Assembly: GCF_001422735.1 (NCBI RefSeq)
Contig: NZ_LMLZ01000012.1
Location: forward strand, 342,516-406,515
Source: Acidovorax sp. Leaf78
GTDB lineage: Bacteria > Pseudomonadota > Gammaproteobacteria > Burkholderiales > Burkholderiaceae_C
Length of the DNA stretch: 64,000 nucleotides
Direction: 5' to 3'
Part shown: piece after piece, positions 1-8,673 of the stretch
How the letters are laid out: each line of letters begins with the position of its first letter
Numbering within the stretch: position 1 is the first letter of the stretch
Notes under the pieces: generated by a model
What the model saw: the letters and a program-made list of their open reading frames with translations, nothing else
Databases searched by the model: none
Told to the model about the DNA's origin: nothing
Program-made: the position numbers and the translations under genes

Positions 1-219
1 CGCAGCCACTGGATACGTGCCGACGGCAAGTTCCCGGCCACGCTGGACCAGTGGCTCGAAGGTGCCACCGAGCACCCTGGCAGTTGGTGGACCGACTGGT
101 CCGGCTGGCTCAAGGGCCATGCCGGCAAGCAGATCGCCGCGCCCAAGGCGTACGGCAAGGGCACCAAGTTCAAAGCCATCGAGCCCGCGCCAGGCAGCTA
201 CGTTAAGCAAAAGTCCTGA
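1..219 (+). CDS. phaC: Class I poly(3-hydroxyalkanoate) synthase, C-terminal fragment
   Basis: The open frame enters from the left edge and ends at TGA 217-219, giving the last 72 residues. PhaC polymerises 3-hydroxyacyl-CoA into PHB on the granule surface. The fragment matches what I recall of the class I synthase C-terminus: SHWIRADGKFP, then GATEHPGSWWTDW, and the closing IEPAPGSYVK. The catalytic Cys, Asp and His lie upstream of the window. phaA follows 112 bases downstream on the same strand, the classic phaC-phaA-phaB order. Confidence 0.9.
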   Translation, partial: RSHWIRADGKFPATLDQWLEGATEHPGSWWTDWSGWLKGHAGKQIAAPKAYGKGTKFKAIEPAPGSYVKQKS

Positions 220-331
220 AAAGTCCTGACTTGAAGGCCTGAGAGAATTACCCGGCGAGACCGCCATTCACGCAAACCAGACAAGCTCGCCAGCGGGCCT
301 GCACCGACCCAACCACAAAGAAGGACATTCC

Positions 332-1510
332 ATGGAAGACATCGTCATCGTTTCGGCCACCCGCACTGCTGTGGGCAAGTTTGGTGGCGCATTGGCCAAG
401 ACCCCGGCGACCGAACTGGGCGCCATCGTGATCCGCGAAGCCATCGCACGCGCGGGCCTGTCGTCCGACCAGATCGGCGAAGTCATCATGGGCCAGGTGC
501 TGACCGCCGGCGTGGGGCAAAACCCCGCCCGCCAGGCCTCCATCAAGGCCGGTGTGGCCAAGGAAACTCCGGCCCTCACCATCAACGCCGTGTGCGGCTC
601 GGGCCTCAAGGCTGTGATGCTGGCCGCCCAGGCCGTGGCCTGGGGCGACAGCGAGATCGTGGTGGCGGGCGGACAGGAAAGCATGAGCCTGGCCCCCCAC
701 GTGCTGCCCGGCTCGCGCGACGGCCAGCGCATGGGCGACTGGAAGCTCGTCGACACCATGATCGTGGACGGCCTGTGGGACGTCTACAACCAGTACCACA
801 TGGGCATCACCGCCGAGAACGTGGCCAAGCAATACGGCATCACCCGCGACATGCAGGACGCCCTGGCGCTGGGCAGCCAGCAAAAGGCTGCGGCCGCGCA
901 GGACGCCGGCAAGTTTGCCGATGAGATCGTGGGCGTGAGCCTGGCGCAAAAGAAGGGCGACCCCATCCTCTTCAACGCCGACGAATACCTCAACCGCAAG
1001 ACCAATGCAGAAGCCCTGGCCGGCCTGCGCCCCGCCTTCGACAAGGCAGGAAGCGTCACCGCTGGCAATGCATCGGGCCTGAACGACGGCGCAGCCGCCG
1101 TGGTGGTGATGAGTGCCAAAAAGGCGGCGGCCCTCGGCCTCAAACCCCTGGCCCGCATCGCGTCCTTTGGCACCACGGGCCTCGACCCCGCCACCATGGG
1201 CATGGGCCCCGTGTCGGCCACGCGCAGGGCGCTGGAGCGCGCCGGCTGGAACGCCGCCGACGTGGACCTGTTCGAGCTGAACGAAGCCTTCGCTGCGCAA
1301 GCCTGCGCGGTGAACAAAGAGCTGGGGATCGATCCGTCCAAGGTCAATGTGAACGGCGGCGCCATTGCCATCGGCCACCCCATCGGCGCATCTGGCTGCC
1401 GCATCCTGGTCACGCTGCTGCATGAAATGCAGCGCCGTAACGCGAAGAAAGGCATCGCCGCACTGTGCATTGGCGGTGGCATGGGCGTGTCCTTGGCCCT
1501 CGAACGCTGA
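332..1510 (+). CDS. phaA: Acetyl-CoA C-acetyltransferase (beta-ketothiolase)
   Basis: Condenses two acetyl-CoA to acetoacetyl-CoA, the first step of PHB synthesis, in the cytoplasm. The protein has 392 residues, the normal length for biosynthetic thiolases. The nucleophilic Cys is Cys88 in NAVCGSGLKAV; the general bases are His349 in GHPIGASGC and Cys379 in LCIGGGMGVS. The ATG is preceded by an AAAGAAGGA ribosome site at about 317-325. It lies between phaC and phaB and is followed by an intrinsic terminator, so phaB probably has its own promoter or depends on read-through. Confidence 0.95.
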   Translation: MEDIVIVSATRTAVGKFGGALAKTPATELGAIVIREAIARAGLSSDQIGEVIMGQVLTAGVGQNPARQASIKAGVAKETPALTINAVCGSGLKAVMLAAQAVAWGDSEIVVAGGQESMSLAPHVLPGSRDGQRMGDWKLVDTMIVDGLWDVYNQYHMGITAENVAKQYGITRDMQDALALGSQQKAAAAQDAGKFADEIVGVSLAQKKGDPILFNADEYLNRKTNAEALAGLRPAFDKAGSVTAGNASGLNDGAAAVVVMSAKKAAALGLKPLARIASFGTTGLDPATMGMGPVSATRRALERAGWNAADVDLFELNEAFAAQACAVNKELGIDPSKVNVNGGAIAIGHPIGASGCRILVTLLHEMQRRNAKKGIAALCIGGGMGVSLALER

Positions 1511-1577
1511 TCGGCATCCACTGGGGACCGGGATCGCGCAGGAGCCTCTGCGATCCCTTTGTCGCTGGGACAGCCGT

Positions 1578-1610
1578 GAAAAAGCCGCGCTTTGGCGCGG
1601 CTTTTTTGTT
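1578..1610 (+). terminator. Intrinsic terminator after phaA
   Basis: A GCCGCGC / GCGCGGC stem with a four-base TTTG loop is preceded by an A-run and followed by TTTTTT. It lies about 70 bases after the phaA stop. It should separate phaC-phaA transcription from phaB, with symmetric A/T runs that could also work on the other strand. Confidence 0.8.
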
Positions 1611-1806
1611 TCCGGTTGTCGCCGGCGCTTAAGCGCAGACACGCACCAAAACAGTGACGAACAGCAGGAGACGTGGATAGCGCTTGCTGCAGGCATACCA
1701 ATATGTCGAAAACGAAAGGGGCTTCAGTGTTTTCCTTCACGGCAGTGCCTGAATTCTTGGTTAGAGTGGCGGTGAGCGCATCACACAATCAACAAGGAGA
1801 AATCAC

Positions 1807-2544
1807 ATGAGCCAGAAAGTTGCATACGTCACCGGCGGCATGGGCGGCATCGGCACCGCCATCTGCCAGCGCCTGCACAAAGAGGGCTTCAAGGTCATCG
1901 CTGGCTGCGGCCCGACCCGTGACCATGCCAAATGGCTGGCTGAACAAAAGGCCCAGGGCTACAGCTTCTACGCGTCCGTGGGCAATGTGGGGGATTGGGA
2001 TTCCACGGTGGAAGCCTTCGGCAAGACCAAGGCCGAGCACGGCACCATCGACGTGCTGGTGAACAACGCCGGCATCACCCGCGACCGCATGTTCCTCAAG
2101 ATGTCGCGCGAAGACTGGGACGCAGTCATCGAAACCAACCTCAACAGCATGTTCAACGTCACCAAACAAGTGGTGGCAGACATGGTGGAAAAAGGCTGGG
2201 GCCGCATCATCAACATCAGTTCCGTCAACGGCGAAAAAGGGCAGGCCGGTCAGACTAACTATTCGGCGGCCAAGGCCGGTATGCATGGTTTCTCGATGGC
2301 ATTGGCCCAGGAGCTCGCCACCAAGGGTGTGACCGTGAACACCGTGAGCCCTGGATACATCGGCACCGACATGGTCAAGGCCATCCGTCCTGACGTGCTG
2401 GAGAAGATTGTCGCCACCGTGCCCGTCAAGCGCCTGGGCGAACCCAGCGAAATCGCTTCGATCATTGCCTGGCTGGCTTCGGAAGAGGGTGGATACGCCA
2501 CCGGTGCTGACTTCTCCGTCAACGGCGGTTTGCACATGGGCTGA
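1807..2544 (+). CDS. phaB: Acetoacetyl-CoA reductase (NADPH-dependent, SDR family)
   Basis: Reduces acetoacetyl-CoA to (R)-3-hydroxybutyryl-CoA, the monomer for PhaC. The protein has 245 residues, usual for PhaB. It shows the Rossmann glycine motif TGGMGGIG (9-16), the NNAG motif (86-89) and the SDR catalytic Ser138/139, Tyr152 and Lys156 in ISSVNGEKGQ...NYSAAK. The start is fixed by AAGGAG at 1794-1799, seven bases before ATG. It lies about 300 bases downstream of phaA behind a terminator, and has its own terminator downstream. Confidence 0.95.
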   Translation: MSQKVAYVTGGMGGIGTAICQRLHKEGFKVIAGCGPTRDHAKWLAEQKAQGYSFYASVGNVGDWDSTVEAFGKTKAEHGTIDVLVNNAGITRDRMFLKMSREDWDAVIETNLNSMFNVTKQVVADMVEKGWGRIINISSVNGEKGQAGQTNYSAAKAGMHGFSMALAQELATKGVTVNTVSPGYIGTDMVKAIRPDVLEKIVATVPVKRLGEPSEIASIIAWLASEEGGYATGADFSVNGGLHMG

Positions 2545-2605
2545 TGGCCCACTGCCCCCCTTCCGCGGGGGGCACCATGCAACGGCAATGCGTGCCGCCA
2601 AAAGC

Positions 2606-2632
2606 AAAAACCCCGCAGTGCGGGGTTTTTTG
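2606..2632 (+). terminator. Intrinsic terminator after phaB
   Basis: CCCCGC / GCGGGG stem with a three-base loop, flanked by AAAAA upstream and TTTTTT downstream, about 65 bases after the phaB stop. Confidence 0.8.
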
Positions 2633-2806
2633 TTGGGGAGAACATTCATGAGGGCAAGCTATGGGGTCGCTTGCAACCGAAGATGCCTCCTGGACGAAGC
2701 CCGGCCTTCTGGCGCACCGCTGCAAAAACACGGTCTGCGGATTAAGGTCGGGGCTTTCATGATTTCAAATCCGAGGATTTGGATTTTGAACAGGGCCGAG
2801 GCGGTC

Positions 2807-2881
2807 TCAGAAGCGAGCGGGAGCGCGTTTGCGGTCGCGTTCGTCTTCGGGCCAGGCGGACAAGATTGCGGTGGTATTCAT
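2807..2881 (-). CDS. Possible 24-residue small protein
   Basis: On the minus strand an ATG at 2881-2879 opens a 24-codon frame ending in TGA at 2809-2807. The peptide begins MNTTAILSAW, continues PEDERDRKR and ends in Phe. An excellent ribosome site, CAGGAG, sits about nine bases upstream of the ATG, and about two thirds of third codon positions are G or C, as in real genes of this genome. It is the only coding-like signal in the roughly 530-base gap between phaB and the ABC-F gene. I recognise no family. It could be a leader peptide or a chance frame. Confidence 0.35.
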   Translation of the reverse strand: MNTTAILSAWPEDERDRKRAPARF

Positions 2882-2986
2882 CTGAAAAACTCCTGTGATG
2901 TACCAACAACGCGGGCCTGTCGGGTTGCGTTGACAGCCTTTCGCAAAAAAATGCAACCGCTCCGCCCCTGTTCTTTACATTCCAAT

Positions 2987-3043
2987 TTGCTATTGAATTT
3001 GTAGCTGCTTGTCATTGGTGGACAAGCGCTACAGTATCAAAAT
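2987..3043. repeat. Dispersed short repeat, copy 1 (intergenic)
   Basis: The segment reads TATTGAATTTGTAGCTGCTTG ... GGACAAGCGCTAC, two partly complementary arms around a short centre. The same core (ATAGCTGCT-nGCGCTT and its complement) recurs in this window at about 9629-9682, 32069-32115 and 34876-34902. I remember it as a common small repeat of Comamonadaceae; the name and copy number cannot be stated here. Confidence 0.55.
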
Positions 3044-3076
3044 ACCATGCTAAATTTACATGGTTTTACATCTTGG

Positions 3077-5128
3077 TCAGGCCGAGGCCGTCTGAATTTC
3101 TTCGATCGACGAAGAAATTTCGAGCCACCGTTCTTCCAGTTGCGCTGTCTCGTCGTGTCCCGCTTTCAGGCGTTTGCCGCAGTCGGCAATGTCGGATGGC
3201 GGCAGCGCCTCCGTCAGCTTTCGCTCTAGGTCCGCCCGTTCAGCCGACAGTGCCGCCAGGCGCTTGTCGATGGCTTCCAATTCCTTCTTGAGCGGTTTGG
3301 TTTTTTCAGATTGCTGTAGGCGAGCCTGCGCATCGAGCTTGCGCTGCTCCCGACCGTCCCGGGCAGGGGGTTGAGCGGCCGCAGGGGCCGCATTGGGGGT
3401 TGTCGCAGGAGAAACTGGGGGGGGCGCAGCCGATGGCGCTGCAGCCACTGGCGCGGCGTCGGCACGAGCTGTTGACGTCTGTGCCTGGTCGGCCTGACGT
3501 GCTTCCTCTCGCAGGCGCCGAGATTCGTCGAGCAGGTAGCGCTGGTAGGCGTCCAGGTCCCCGTCAAACGGCCCCACCACGCCACGGCCCACCATCCAGA
3601 AGTCTTCGCAGACCGAGCGCAGCAGCGCGCGGTCATGGCTGACCAGCATGACGGTGCCGTCGAAGTCGTTGAGCGCCATGGCCAGGGCTTCGCGGGTTGC
3701 CAGGTCCAGGTGGTTGGTAGGCTCGTCCAGCAGCAGCAGGTTGGGACGTTGCCAGACGATCATCGCCAGTACCAAGCGGGCCTTTTCGCCGCCGCTCATG
3801 GTGCCCACGGCCTGCTTGACCATGTCGCCCGTGAAGTTGAACGTGCCCAGGTAGCTGCGCAGGTCCTGCTCGCGGCTCGGTTGCTTGAGGTCTGGGCCCA
3901 GCTCCTTGGCCAAGCGAATCATGTGCTCCAGCGGGTTTTCCGCCGGGCGCAACACATCGAGCTCTTGCTGCGCAAAGTAGCCGATGTTCAGTCCCTTGCC
4001 TTCGGTCACGCTGCCGTCCAGCGCCTTCATGGTGCGGGCAATGGTCTTGACCAGTGTCGACTTGCCCTGGCCGTTGGCACCCAGAATGCCGATGCGCTGG
4101 CCTGCCAGCACCGAGCGATTGACGTTCGACAAAATGGTGGTCGGCACGCCGTCCTCGTCTACATAGCCGAACGAGGCGTCGCTGATGGCCAGCATCGGGT
4201 TGGGCAGGTTGGCCGGTTCCTTGAATTCGAAGGTGAAGTCGGCTTCAGCCAGCACAGGCGCAATTTTTTCCATGCGGTCCAGCTGCTTGACGCGGCTTTG
4301 CGCCTGCTTGGCCTTGCTGGCCTTGGCCTTGAAGCGGTCGATGAACTTCTGCAGGTGGGCCATCTTTTCCTGCTGCTTGGAAAAGCTGGCTTGTTGCAAC
4401 TCGAGCTGCTGCGCGCGCAGCTCTTCGAACTTGCTGTAGTTGCCGCCGTAGCGGTTCAACTGGCCCGTCTGGATCTGCAGGGTGACATTGGTGATGGCGT
4501 CCAGGAACTCCCGGTCATGGCTGATCACGATCATGGTGCCGGCGTAGCGTTTGAGCCAGGCTTCCAGCCAGACCAGGGCGTCCAAGTCCAAGTGGTTGGT
4601 GGGCTCGTCGAGCAGCAGCAGGTCGCTCGGACACATCAGCGCGCGCGCCAGCTGCAGGCGCATGCGCCAGCCGCCCGAGAAGCTGTCGACCGGGTTCTCG
4701 AGCTCGCTGACGCGGAAACCCAGGCCCAGAATCAAAGCCTGCGCTCGCGCAACCGCGTCGTGCGCGCCGGCATCGTGCAGGTCCGAATACGCATGGGCGA
4801 TGGCCATGCCGTCGTCACTGGCCTCGGCGTCCAGCAACTGCTGCTGCACCTCGGCCAAGCGGGTGTCACCCTCCAGCACAAAATCCGTCGCCGACTGATC
4901 GGTCTCGGGCATGTTCTGCGCCACCTCGGCCATCCGCCAGCTGGTGGGGATGTGGAAGTCGCCGCCGTCTTCATGCAGTTTGCCACTCAGCAGCGCAAAC
5001 AGGCTGGATTTGCCCGCGCCATTGCGCCCCACCAGACCGACGTTTTCGCCTGGGTTGATGGTGGCAGACACACTGTCGAGCACGACTTTGGCGCCGCGTC
5101 GCAGGGTAACGTTTTTAAGGGTAATCAT
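3077..5128 (-). CDS. ABC-F family ATPase, YheS-like
   Basis: A soluble tandem ATP-binding protein of the ribosome-associated ABC-F family, with no membrane segments. It has 683 residues from the chosen start. The first cassette has Walker A GRNGAGKS (34-41), the SGGWRMRL signature and LLLLDEPTNHLD; the second has GANGQGKST, SGGEKARL and again DEPTNHLD. Both Walker B glutamates are present. A long charged linker and a C-terminal coiled coil (KKELEAIDKRLAAL...) resemble E. coli YheS rather than Uup. The ATG at 5128 overlaps the stop of the upstream membrane gene as ATGA, which supports it over a start 27 bases earlier. Confidence 0.9.
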   Translation of the reverse strand: MITLKNVTLRRGAKVVLDSVSATINPGENVGLVGRNGAGKSSLFALLSGKLHEDGGDFHIPTSWRMAEVAQNMPETDQSATDFVLEGDTRLAEVQQQLLDAEASDDGMAIAHAYSDLHDAGAHDAVARAQALILGLGFRVSELENPVDSFSGGWRMRLQLARALMCPSDLLLLDEPTNHLDLDALVWLEAWLKRYAGTMIVISHDREFLDAITNVTLQIQTGQLNRYGGNYSKFEELRAQQLELQQASFSKQQEKMAHLQKFIDRFKAKASKAKQAQSRVKQLDRMEKIAPVLAEADFTFEFKEPANLPNPMLAISDASFGYVDEDGVPTTILSNVNRSVLAGQRIGILGANGQGKSTLVKTIARTMKALDGSVTEGKGLNIGYFAQQELDVLRPAENPLEHMIRLAKELGPDLKQPSREQDLRSYLGTFNFTGDMVKQAVGTMSGGEKARLVLAMIVWQRPNLLLLDEPTNHLDLATREALAMALNDFDGTVMLVSHDRALLRSVCEDFWMVGRGVVGPFDGDLDAYQRYLLDESRRLREEARQADQAQTSTARADAAPVAAAPSAAPPPVSPATTPNAAPAAAQPPARDGREQRKLDAQARLQQSEKTKPLKKELEAIDKRLAALSAERADLERKLTEALPPSDIADCGKRLKAGHDETAQLEERWLEISSSIEEIQTASA

Positions 5129-7800
5129 TGAGGATGTACTGAAAACCACGCCCAACCAGCGTGCCTCCCGAGCACCCGCAGTTGAGGGTTGTTCAAAAAT
5201 TGATCGGCATCAGCTTCTTTGGTGAGTACCACTTGAGCGCCGGTCGCTTTGAAATCAAAGCGCGCTGCATCAATGGTCACGAACACCGTGTCCGAAAGCT
5301 GTGAACGGGTACTTACGCGGTATGTGCTCGGAGGCTCGACCTCCCCAGGAGCGAAAAAAAGATGCTGGTAACGATTGACGACAGGGATATCTGCTTGCGG
5401 GAGGTGCATTTCTGCCCACAGTGAAAACTGCGGATAGTAGAAAACACCGTTCACCACCGGGACACCCGCTGAAGCCAGCGACATGGCGGCGCGCATGCCG
5501 TTATCTATGCCGACCGTTAACACACGCTTCCATGAAGCGGAGGTTCCTGGCTCCGAAATCTGCAAGAAAGGACGTACCGCTGGATGCAATTGTATTTGAC
5601 CCGGGCCTCGAGCGATCGGATTGAAGCTTACGGCTGCAATCAGGTACAGCAGCAGGTGGAGCGACAAGGCGGCCCACATTTGGCCCAGAGATAGCCAGTA
5701 AGCTATCAAAAAGCCTGCAACGGCCATCGTTGTCAAGAACACTGGACTGAGCGAGGGATACAGAACGTCAGGCAGCGCCAGCAATGCGACCGTGATCAGG
5801 CATGCACTGCCTGCGGCGGTCGCCAGCGACGAGAGGTGGATTGACCGGTATTGATGGTTGCGGGCAGGTGTCCCACTGGGTACCAGTGCGAGCAATACCG
5901 TGCAGCCCAGTGCCAACGCCAGATCTACTCTATGGGATGGCACGATATGCCAGAGCAACGCTTTGGATAGCCAGAGCGGTACGCCAAAAACGATAAAAAC
6001 CAAAGTCCAGGCGGTGAACACGCTCCACGCGCAAGCCATCCATCGGTGTTGACCTGTGGGGCCCGTAATCAGTCGCCAAGCTAGGAGCGCCAAAGGAATG
6101 GGTAGAAGAAAGTAGGCTCCAAACTCGCTCGCATTGGTTTCGCTTGCCCCTAGATGCGTCAGTGTGTCCAGATTGGAGTATCCGCGCGTCAGCCAATACA
6201 GAGGGAACTCACCACCTTGCAGAGCTGCCCGCCCGCCCGGATAGACCGTGCCTTGCATGATGGCTATGGCATCTCTGGCATCGAACCACCACACCCCGAG
6301 CAGTGCAGCAGCGATGGCTACCGACAGCAAAAGTGCTGGTAGAAAGATTCGCTGGGGTTTTGGTCGCTGGTCTGCGCACCAGGCGAGCAGCAAGAGGCAG
6401 CACAGCAGAGCCAGTGGAATTTGCCAAGGCGGATACAGAACCAATGCAAATCCCGCGGCGAACAAACCCAATAGCACTGACAGCAGCCAAATGCGCATTG
6501 CTTGGACGGCCTGCACCATCGACATGATGGCCCACAGTGCGCCCACAGCGAAAAAAACTGTGTACAAGGGCCAGTAGGACCATCCCGTCGCATATGGTGC
6601 CAAGCAGAACAGAAGGGACAGCACCAAATTTCTGGATGAACGTGTAGGGGCCAGTTGGTTCAGAAACCCCCACAACGCCAGCAAACAGGCAAACAAGGGG
6701 AAAAACCAATACCAAGCCAGCGCGTTGGGGAGCGGTAGCACGAAGAAGCCCCAGGTAGCCGGCCGTGCAAGAGCAGATACATGAAGTACCGGCACCCCAG
6801 TCATCCCGATGATCATCATGTTTTGGCCATCGTTACCCAGATGGTGATTGATCATCGGGAAAGGGGGCTGATGGTGCGCCTGGGCCAGAGCGCTGGGAGT
6901 GATCACCAGCCACTCATCCGACCGGATGGCACGTGGGGACAGCGCTACAGCCCGCATACCGCTTTCAGGTGCCAAAAAGGCATGCGATCCAGCCTTGTCG
7001 GGATCGCCAACCAGCAATTGCAAAGACACGCCAGTCCATCCCGACGCCACCAGCATCGCGAAGGCTCCCAAGATCAGCAGTGCAATCAGGCGGGTATTCT
7101 TTGCAAGTGCCGCATCGAGTTGCCGCACCAAAACGGACGCTCTCGAAATGCGGCTGCACACAAACAGCACGACCAAAAATGCTGTCAGCAATGCAGCGAG
7201 CCACCAATGCCGAGCGGGAATGGCAAGTGTTGAAAATGCTCGTGCTTGATCCGACGCCGGGGCCAGGTCTTGCTCGATATGGCTCCACTTGGCGGTGACG
7301 GAGACTGGATGTTGCCCCCAGCTCAGATCCCTCGGTGTTTGTACGTCGAGAACGAACCCAGCCATTGCGGGCGACACGCCCGGAAAACTGGCGTTGACGT
7401 CATCGCGCGCAACCTGATGCTTGGCGATGATCGAAACCTCGCGCCCGTCGATGCGTACGACGAAGGAGGAGGGTGGCTCAGCATTTGATGCATTGAAGCT
7501 CCAGCCCTGAATCTGAACTTTCCGTTGGTCGCGGTCATAGATCACGGAGTCCACGGATCCGCGAGCGACAGGCTCCGACAATCTGGCGCCGCGCGGCAGC
7601 TCCTGTGCCTGCAGCGCGGGCAGTACAACGAGTGCAAGGAGGGCAAACATGGCGATCGCCCATGGCGTGCCCACTGACCGGATCAGTCCACAGAGCCACT
7701 GACGCGCGCAAGTGACTGCGGTACAAGCAAGCACGACGCCCGGCGACGTCTGGCCAGGGCCAGCTACCGTGGATAACACGGGCCAAGTGCTGTGGGCCAC
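5125..7800 (-). CDS. Large polytopic membrane protein of unknown function
   Basis: The frame encodes 891 residues. After an N-terminal hydrophobic segment (near MFALLALVVLPALQA) comes a periplasmic domain of about 130 residues. A transmembrane helix, another loop containing SDEWLVITPSA and at least ten further hydrophobic helices follow, then a C-terminal soluble part. The layout recalls GT-C type glycosyltransferases or related cell-surface polysaccharide proteins, but I see no decisive motif and do not assign a reaction. The frame opens with GTG three bases after the prmB stop; an internal ATG at residue 52 is an alternative start. It is coupled by ATGA to the ABC-F gene. Confidence 0.75.
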   Translation of the reverse strand: MAHSTWPVLSTVAGPGQTSPGVVLACTAVTCARQWLCGLIRSVGTPWAIAMFALLALVVLPALQAQELPRGARLSEPVARGSVDSVIYDRDQRKVQIQGWSFNASNAEPPSSFVVRIDGREVSIIAKHQVARDDVNASFPGVSPAMAGFVLDVQTPRDLSWGQHPVSVTAKWSHIEQDLAPASDQARAFSTLAIPARHWWLAALLTAFLVVLFVCSRISRASVLVRQLDAALAKNTRLIALLILGAFAMLVASGWTGVSLQLLVGDPDKAGSHAFLAPESGMRAVALSPRAIRSDEWLVITPSALAQAHHQPPFPMINHHLGNDGQNMMIIGMTGVPVLHVSALARPATWGFFVLPLPNALAWYWFFPLFACLLALWGFLNQLAPTRSSRNLVLSLLFCLAPYATGWSYWPLYTVFFAVGALWAIMSMVQAVQAMRIWLLSVLLGLFAAGFALVLYPPWQIPLALLCCLLLLAWCADQRPKPQRIFLPALLLSVAIAAALLGVWWFDARDAIAIMQGTVYPGGRAALQGGEFPLYWLTRGYSNLDTLTHLGASETNASEFGAYFLLPIPLALLAWRLITGPTGQHRWMACAWSVFTAWTLVFIVFGVPLWLSKALLWHIVPSHRVDLALALGCTVLLALVPSGTPARNHQYRSIHLSSLATAAGSACLITVALLALPDVLYPSLSPVFLTTMAVAGFLIAYWLSLGQMWAALSLHLLLYLIAAVSFNPIARGPGQIQLHPAVRPFLQISEPGTSASWKRVLTVGIDNGMRAAMSLASAGVPVVNGVFYYPQFSLWAEMHLPQADIPVVNRYQHLFFAPGEVEPPSTYRVSTRSQLSDTVFVTIDAARFDFKATGAQVVLTKEADADQFLNNPQLRVLGRHAGWAWFSVHPQ

Positions 7801-7803
7801 GGA

Positions 7804-8673
7804 TCAGAGCTGCAAGAGGCTGGTTCTTTGAATCAGCAGTACTTGATCTTCGCCCGCACTGGTGTCAATCCAGTATGCGGGCAACGTGGGAAACGCCGCT
7901 TCGAAGTTCGCGCGCTCATTGCCGATCTCCAGAACGATCACAGCGTCTTCGCTCATGCAGGCGGGTGCTGCGGCAAACAGCTGGCGTATGAAGTCCATGC
8001 CGTCAGTGCCGCCCGCCAGCGCCAGTTCGGGTTCTGCGCGGTATTCCGCGGGCAGTGCGGCCATGCTGGCTGCGTTCACATATGGTGGGTTGCAAAGAAT
8101 CAGGTCCCATGGGCCGGGCAGGGCGGCCAGGCCGTCCGACAGCTGCAGGGTGATGCGGTCTTGCAGGCCATGCTTGTCGACATTGATGCGCGCGACGGCC
8201 AGGGCATCGGACGAGATGTCCGCACCCGTCACCACCACTTCGGGCCACGCCATAGCGGCCAGCACGGCCAGGCTGCCGTTGCCGGTGCACAAGTCGAGCA
8301 CCCTGCGGGTGTTCTCGCTCAAGAATTCGTCCACGCTGCCATCGACCAGCAGCTCGGCAATGAAGCTGCGCGGCACGATGGCGCGTTCGTCCACATAGAA
8401 GGGTATGCCTTGCAGCCAAGCCTCTTGCGTGAGGTAGGCGGCAGGCTTGCGTGTGGCGATGCGGTCGCTGAGCAGTGACTCCACTTCGGCGCGCTGCTCC
8501 CCGGTGATAGGCATGTTTTCGACGCTGTCGAGGTCATCGATGGGCAGGCCCAGCTGCCAGAGCACCAGCCAGGCGGCCTCGTCGAAGGCGTTGGTGGTGC
8601 CGTGACCGAAGGCAACCCCCGCTGCATCCAGGCGTGCGGCGACGGAGTCGATGAGCTCTTGCACGGTCGTCAT
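7804..8673 (-). CDS. prmB: Ribosomal protein L3 glutamine N5-methyltransferase
   Basis: Methylates the GGQ-like glutamine of ribosomal protein L3 using S-adenosylmethionine. The protein has 289 residues. It shows [12 protein letters not shown] (92-103) typical of the PrmB/PrmC N-terminal part, the SAM-binding [11 protein letters not shown] (127-137) and the NPPY catalytic motif at 195-198. PVPRS-type sequence and length favour PrmB over the release-factor enzyme PrmC. The ATG at 8673 overlaps the dapE stop (ATGA), indicating translational coupling. Confidence 0.9.
   Translation of the reverse strand: MTTVQELIDSVAARLDAAGVAFGHGTTNAFDEAAWLVLWQLGLPIDDLDSVENMPITGEQRAEVESLLSDRIATRKPAAYLTQEAWLQGIPFYVDERAIVPRSFIAELLVDGSVDEFLSENTRRVLDLCTGNGSLAVLAAMAWPEVVVTGADISSDALAVARINVDKHGLQDRITLQLSDGLAALPGPWDLILCNPPYVNAASMAALPAEYRAEPELALAGGTDGMDFIRQLFAAAPACMSEDAVIVLEIGNERANFEAAFPTLPAYWIDTSAGEDQVLLIQRTSLLQL

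Noticed and set aside
248..1696. Long minus-strand frame opposite phaA
   Set aside because: It is the shadow of a high-GC gene; the His/Gly-rich sequence has no family pattern, while phaA shows all catalytic residues.
2408..3004. Plus-strand frame after phaB
   Set aside because: It begins inside phaB, crosses the terminator and has no ribosome site or conserved sequence.
3635..5131. Plus-strand frame of 498 codons opposite the ABC-F gene
   Set aside because: Shadow frame; the minus strand has two complete ATPase cassettes.
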